Positions 6,481 to 8,654 of a stretch of 8,654 nt of DNA are shown piece after piece. The notes under the pieces were generated by a model. That model made no database searches. It had not been told where the DNA came from and saw only the letters and a list, made by a program, of their open reading frames with translations. Where the stretch lies: the NCBI GenBank assembly GCA_002345205.1, contig DDVI01000132.1:1-8654 (forward strand), in the 5' to 3' direction. Within the stretch, counting starts at the first letter, position 1; every line of letters begins with the position of its first letter. The position numbers and the translations under genes are program-made. This DNA is from Bdellovibrionaceae bacterium UBA2316 (lineage in GTDB: Bacteria; Bdellovibrionota; Bdellovibrionia; Bdellovibrionales; Bdellovibrionaceae).

Positions 6481-6485
6481 CCTCA
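6481..6485 (-). promoter_or_regulatory. Ribosome site of the dehydrogenase gene overlapping the upstream stop codon
   Basis: The minus strand reads TGAGGA: the aminotransferase stop TGA (6485-6483) is part of the Shine-Dalgarno sequence for the ATG at 6473, seven bases on. This arrangement favours re-initiation by the same ribosomes and fixes the dehydrogenase start. Confidence 0.6.
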
Positions 6486-7646
6486 GTGAGTTTTTAGCCA
6501 GTCGATCAATCTTTGAGTGTAGGCTTCAAATGCTGTCGCTGGCTTGTAGCCCATTTTTTCAAGTGAGCGATACAAGGCTGTTGCTAATTGATGCAAGTGC
6601 TCGTCTAAAATGTAGCCCATATGTCCGATGCGCACAATTTTGCCTTTGGCTTGATCCTGGCCACCCATTAACGTTAAGTTGAATTCAGATTCGATGAGTT
6701 CTCTTAATTTTTGGCCGTCGATAAACTCAGGAACCACCACTGCGGTGAGTGACGCCGATTTCACCTTTGCGTAAGATTTTAATTCCAATAACTGAATCAT
6801 TTCCGCCGTGAAGTCCGCACGTCGTTGAATAGATTTAAACAAACTATCAAGGCCTTGTTTTTCCACTTCAGCCAATACGAAATTAAGTGCTTTAGTTAGC
6901 GTCACATTCGAACTAAAAAATGTTTCGCCTTTTGAATTCGCAGCAATTTCTTTTTTAATATCTAAATAAAATTTTGGGATTTTGCTGTTTGCGAAAGTAG
7001 CTTGTGCTTTTTTTGAGAACGAAACGAAGCTCATGCCTGTGGGTAACATAAATGCTTTTTGAGAGCCACCGACTAAGCCATCGATATGCCATTCGTCCAT
7101 CGGTAGGGGAACGGCACCCAGGGCGGTGATGGCATCAACCAACAGTAAAGTACCGGGATAGGCCTTAACTATTTCGCCGATTTTCTGAATCGGATGTAGG
7201 ACTCCCGTTGATGTCTCGCAGGCTTGAGTTAATATAGCATGGTAGGCTTTTGTTTTTAGCTTTTCACTGATGACATCAGCAGAAACCGCATCGCCCCAAG
7301 TGATTTTTAATTCATCTACGTGAACGCCAAAGGTTTTCGCCATTTCGATCCAACGCTCGCCAAATTTGCCTGAATTCACGGCTAGAATGGTATCCCCTGG
7401 TGAAAGCGTGTTGACCAGTAGGGATTCCATGCCGCCTGATCCAGTGGACGAAATCATATAAACAGGCTCTGCCGTTTGGAAAACGAATTTTAAACGTTTA
7501 AGTGCTTGAGCAAGGATTTTATCGAACTCTGGTGTTCGATGATGAATCATCGGTTCTGACAGAATTTCGCGCACTTTCGGGTGCAAATTGACCGGCCCAG
7601 GGGCCATTAATGTGTAATCGTAATTATGATCAGCTTTTCCTTGCAT
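6483..7646 (-). CDS. Class V aminotransferase, alanine-glyoxylate / serine-pyruvate type
   Basis: This 387-residue PLP enzyme of fold type I has the alanine-glyoxylate aminotransferase pattern. MAPGPVNLHPKV (14-25) and HHRTPEF (35-41) form the substrate entrance. TGSGGMES (68-75) binds the cofactor phosphate. Asp171 in LLLVDAIT contacts the pyridine nitrogen, and Lys197 in GGSQKAF is the Schiff-base lysine. KIVRIGHMG (336-344) carries the carboxylate-binding Arg339. Relatives transfer amino groups between alanine or serine and glyoxylate or pyruvate. Next to a SerA-like gene, such enzymes are often proposed to act in serine formation in place of SerC, which is inference here. The ATG at 7646 has AAAGGG very close upstream, and a start at Met14 is possible but has no ribosome site. 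It is first in the minus-strand cluster, divergent from lptE with only 30 bases between. I found no clear promoter in that gap. Confidence 0.92.
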   Translation of the reverse strand: MQGKADHNYDYTLMAPGPVNLHPKVREILSEPMIHHRTPEFDKILAQALKRLKFVFQTAEPVYMISSTGSGGMESLLVNTLSPGDTILAVNSGKFGERWIEMAKTFGVHVDELKITWGDAVSADVISEKLKTKAYHAILTQACETSTGVLHPIQKIGEIVKAYPGTLLLVDAITALGAVPLPMDEWHIDGLVGGSQKAFMLPTGMSFVSFSKKAQATFANSKIPKFYLDIKKEIAANSKGETFFSSNVTLTKALNFVLAEVEKQGLDSLFKSIQRRADFTAEMIQLLELKSYAKVKSASLTAVVVPEFIDGQKLRELIESEFNLTLMGGQDQAKGKIVRIGHMGYILDEHLHQLATALYRSLEKMGYKPATAFEAYTQRLIDWLKTH

Positions 7647-7676
7647 GCCCTTTAGTCCCTATATTACAAATTATGA

Positions 7677-8294
7677 ATGCAGTGTAAGCGAATAACCCAG
7701 CTTTGTGAAACTTTTAATTTTGCGCGAAGCCTTTTTCAAAAGGTCCTAGTGTTATTATTCGCTTTGCTTATGTCCTCTTGCGCCTACAAGGTGGGGCAAA
7801 AGTTTCGCTCGCTTCCGGGTGGGTATCAGCGTTTATCTATTCCTGTATTTAAAAACAAATCGATGGAGCCTGGCGCCGAAGCGATTGTAACGGCAGCGCT
7901 CAAAGAAGAATTCTTTCGTTCTACCGTTTTAAAAGTAGTGGATGATAATAATGCGGAAGTTCGGTTAGAAGGCTTAATTGAAACTCTAAAGTTTGATTCG
8001 ATGGCCATTAAAGAATCCGATAATAATAATCATCTTCCTATCGGAACGGTATTAGCTACAACATACAACATGGTAGTTGTGATTAATGTGAAACTGGTGA
8101 AGACGGGAACTTCAGAAGTTCTATGGCAGTCTCAGTTTACCGGTTCACGTCCCATGAATGCGTCTCAAGTGAATATCGCCGGTGTTAACTCGGTAAATCC
8201 GATATACAACCAAAATGCAAAACGCCTGATATTAGAACTTGTGGCCAACGAGCTGAGCAATCAAATCCACAATAATTTGACAGAGAATTTTTAA
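7677..8294 (+). CDS. lptE: LPS-assembly lipoprotein LptE
   Basis: LptE is an outer-membrane lipoprotein that plugs and helps fold the LptD barrel, which inserts lipopolysaccharide into the outer leaflet. The N-terminus has Lys and Arg, then a hydrophobic run VLVLLFALLMSSC ending at Cys35, the probable lipidation site. The mature chain begins AYKVGQKF and continues with the family-typical SIPVFKNKSMEPGAEAIVTAALKEEF block (about 53-78), alternating strands and helices and a C-terminal helix. The start is uncertain. The ATG at 7677 gives a 34-residue signal segment but has no ribosome site. A GTG at 7749 has AAAAGG five bases upstream but leaves only ten residues before the Cys and no basic residue. 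The stop overlaps the ATG of holA by one base. LptE-HolA adjacency is also known in E. coli, which supports the call. Confidence 0.85.
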   Translation: MQCKRITQLCETFNFARSLFQKVLVLLFALLMSSCAYKVGQKFRSLPGGYQRLSIPVFKNKSMEPGAEAIVTAALKEEFFRSTVLKVVDDNNAEVRLEGLIETLKFDSMAIKESDNNNHLPIGTVLATTYNMVVVINVKLVKTGTSEVLWQSQFTGSRPMNASQVNIAGVNSVNPIYNQNAKRLILELVANELSNQIHNNLTENF

Positions 8295-8654
8295 TGAAAC
8301 CGAATCCGCACGTCTTTGAACAATTTTACGCTGACATCGAAAATGGTAAACTTAAACCATTTTATTTTTTCTCAGGCGAAGAAGAGTTCTTGCTAAACAA
8401 AAATTATAATTTTTTAGTGAACCGATTACTGGATGAAACGGCTAAGGAGTTTAATTTCAATGTCTTTGATTCCCAAAACTTTAATGCTGAAACATTTTTA
8501 GATTCCTACAATATGTATCCAATGATGAGTCCATATAGACTATTAGTGATTAAAGATTTAGAAAACATTTCGGATACTGCGTTTTCAAGCATCGATGAAA
8601 TTTTCAAAAATCCAAATCCTTCATCCATCACGATTTTTATCAGCAACCAAGTCG
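8294..8654 (+). CDS. holA: DNA polymerase III delta subunit, N-terminal part (runs off right edge)
   Basis: HolA is the clamp-loader delta subunit that opens the beta sliding clamp during chromosome replication. The visible 120 codons start MKPNPHVFEQFYADIENGK. They contain the family-typical PFYFFSGEEEFLLNK segment (about 23-37), a degenerate nucleotide-binding region, and the strand RLLVIKDLENI (about 82-92). The rest of the protein lies beyond the window. The ATG overlaps the lptE stop (TAATG), with a weak GAGA about seven bases upstream, so translation is probably coupled to lptE. No defect is seen in the visible part. Confidence 0.88.
   Translation, partial: MKPNPHVFEQFYADIENGKLKPFYFFSGEEEFLLNKNYNFLVNRLLDETAKEFNFNVFDSQNFNAETFLDSYNMYPMMSPYRLLVIKDLENISDTAFSSIDEIFKNPNPSSITIFISNQV

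Noticed and set aside
7826..8008. Minus-strand open frame of 60 codons inside lptE
   Set aside because: It is antisense to a well-supported gene, and no start signal is seen.

Overview
The window is a chromosomal segment of a Gram-negative bacterium. It carries an LPS-assembly lipoprotein gene (lptE) followed by holA, and housekeeping genes for purine and probably serine synthesis. The lipoprotein with a Tyr-Gln-Asn-Cys box behind its signal peptide, the dense small-gap packing and the AT-rich base composition suggest Bdellovibrionota (Bdellovibrio-like). That assignment is inference from general familiarity, not a database match. There are no tRNA or rRNA genes, insertion sequences, CRISPR arrays or phage genes.

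Layout, left to right. (1) Positions 1-1307, minus strand: one long gene for an exported protein of unknown function, running off the left edge and split by a reading-frame shift near 851-862. (2) Positions 1373-2719: a divergent pair, a dienelactone-hydrolase-family enzyme (minus) and a TetR-family repressor (plus). They share a 50-60 bp intergenic region holding a 28-bp imperfect palindrome that looks like the repressor's operator. (3) Positions 2888-4118: a predicted lipoprotein whose frame ends at 3922, while the expected C-terminal tail continues in the +1 frame, so it also appears frameshifted. A perfect 14-bp hairpin lies between it and the convergent purA. (4) Positions 4126-7646, minus strand: a class V aminotransferase, a SerA-like 2-hydroxyacid dehydrogenase and purA, read in that order. 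The first two are nearly abutting and probably co-translated. purA has a candidate promoter of its own. (5) Positions 7677-8654, plus strand: lptE and the 5' part of holA, overlapping by one base.

How the genes work together. The aminotransferase/dehydrogenase pair fits serine (or glyoxylate/hydroxypyruvate) metabolism feeding one-carbon units, with purA in the same direction making adenylosuccinate for AMP. lptE and holA form the conserved gene pair also seen in enterobacteria. The hydrolase/TetR pair looks like a self-contained inducible detoxification or catabolic unit. The most notable observations are the two frame disruptions, both repaired by removing one base, and the putative TetR operator. 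I found no clear sign of a new multi-gene system.
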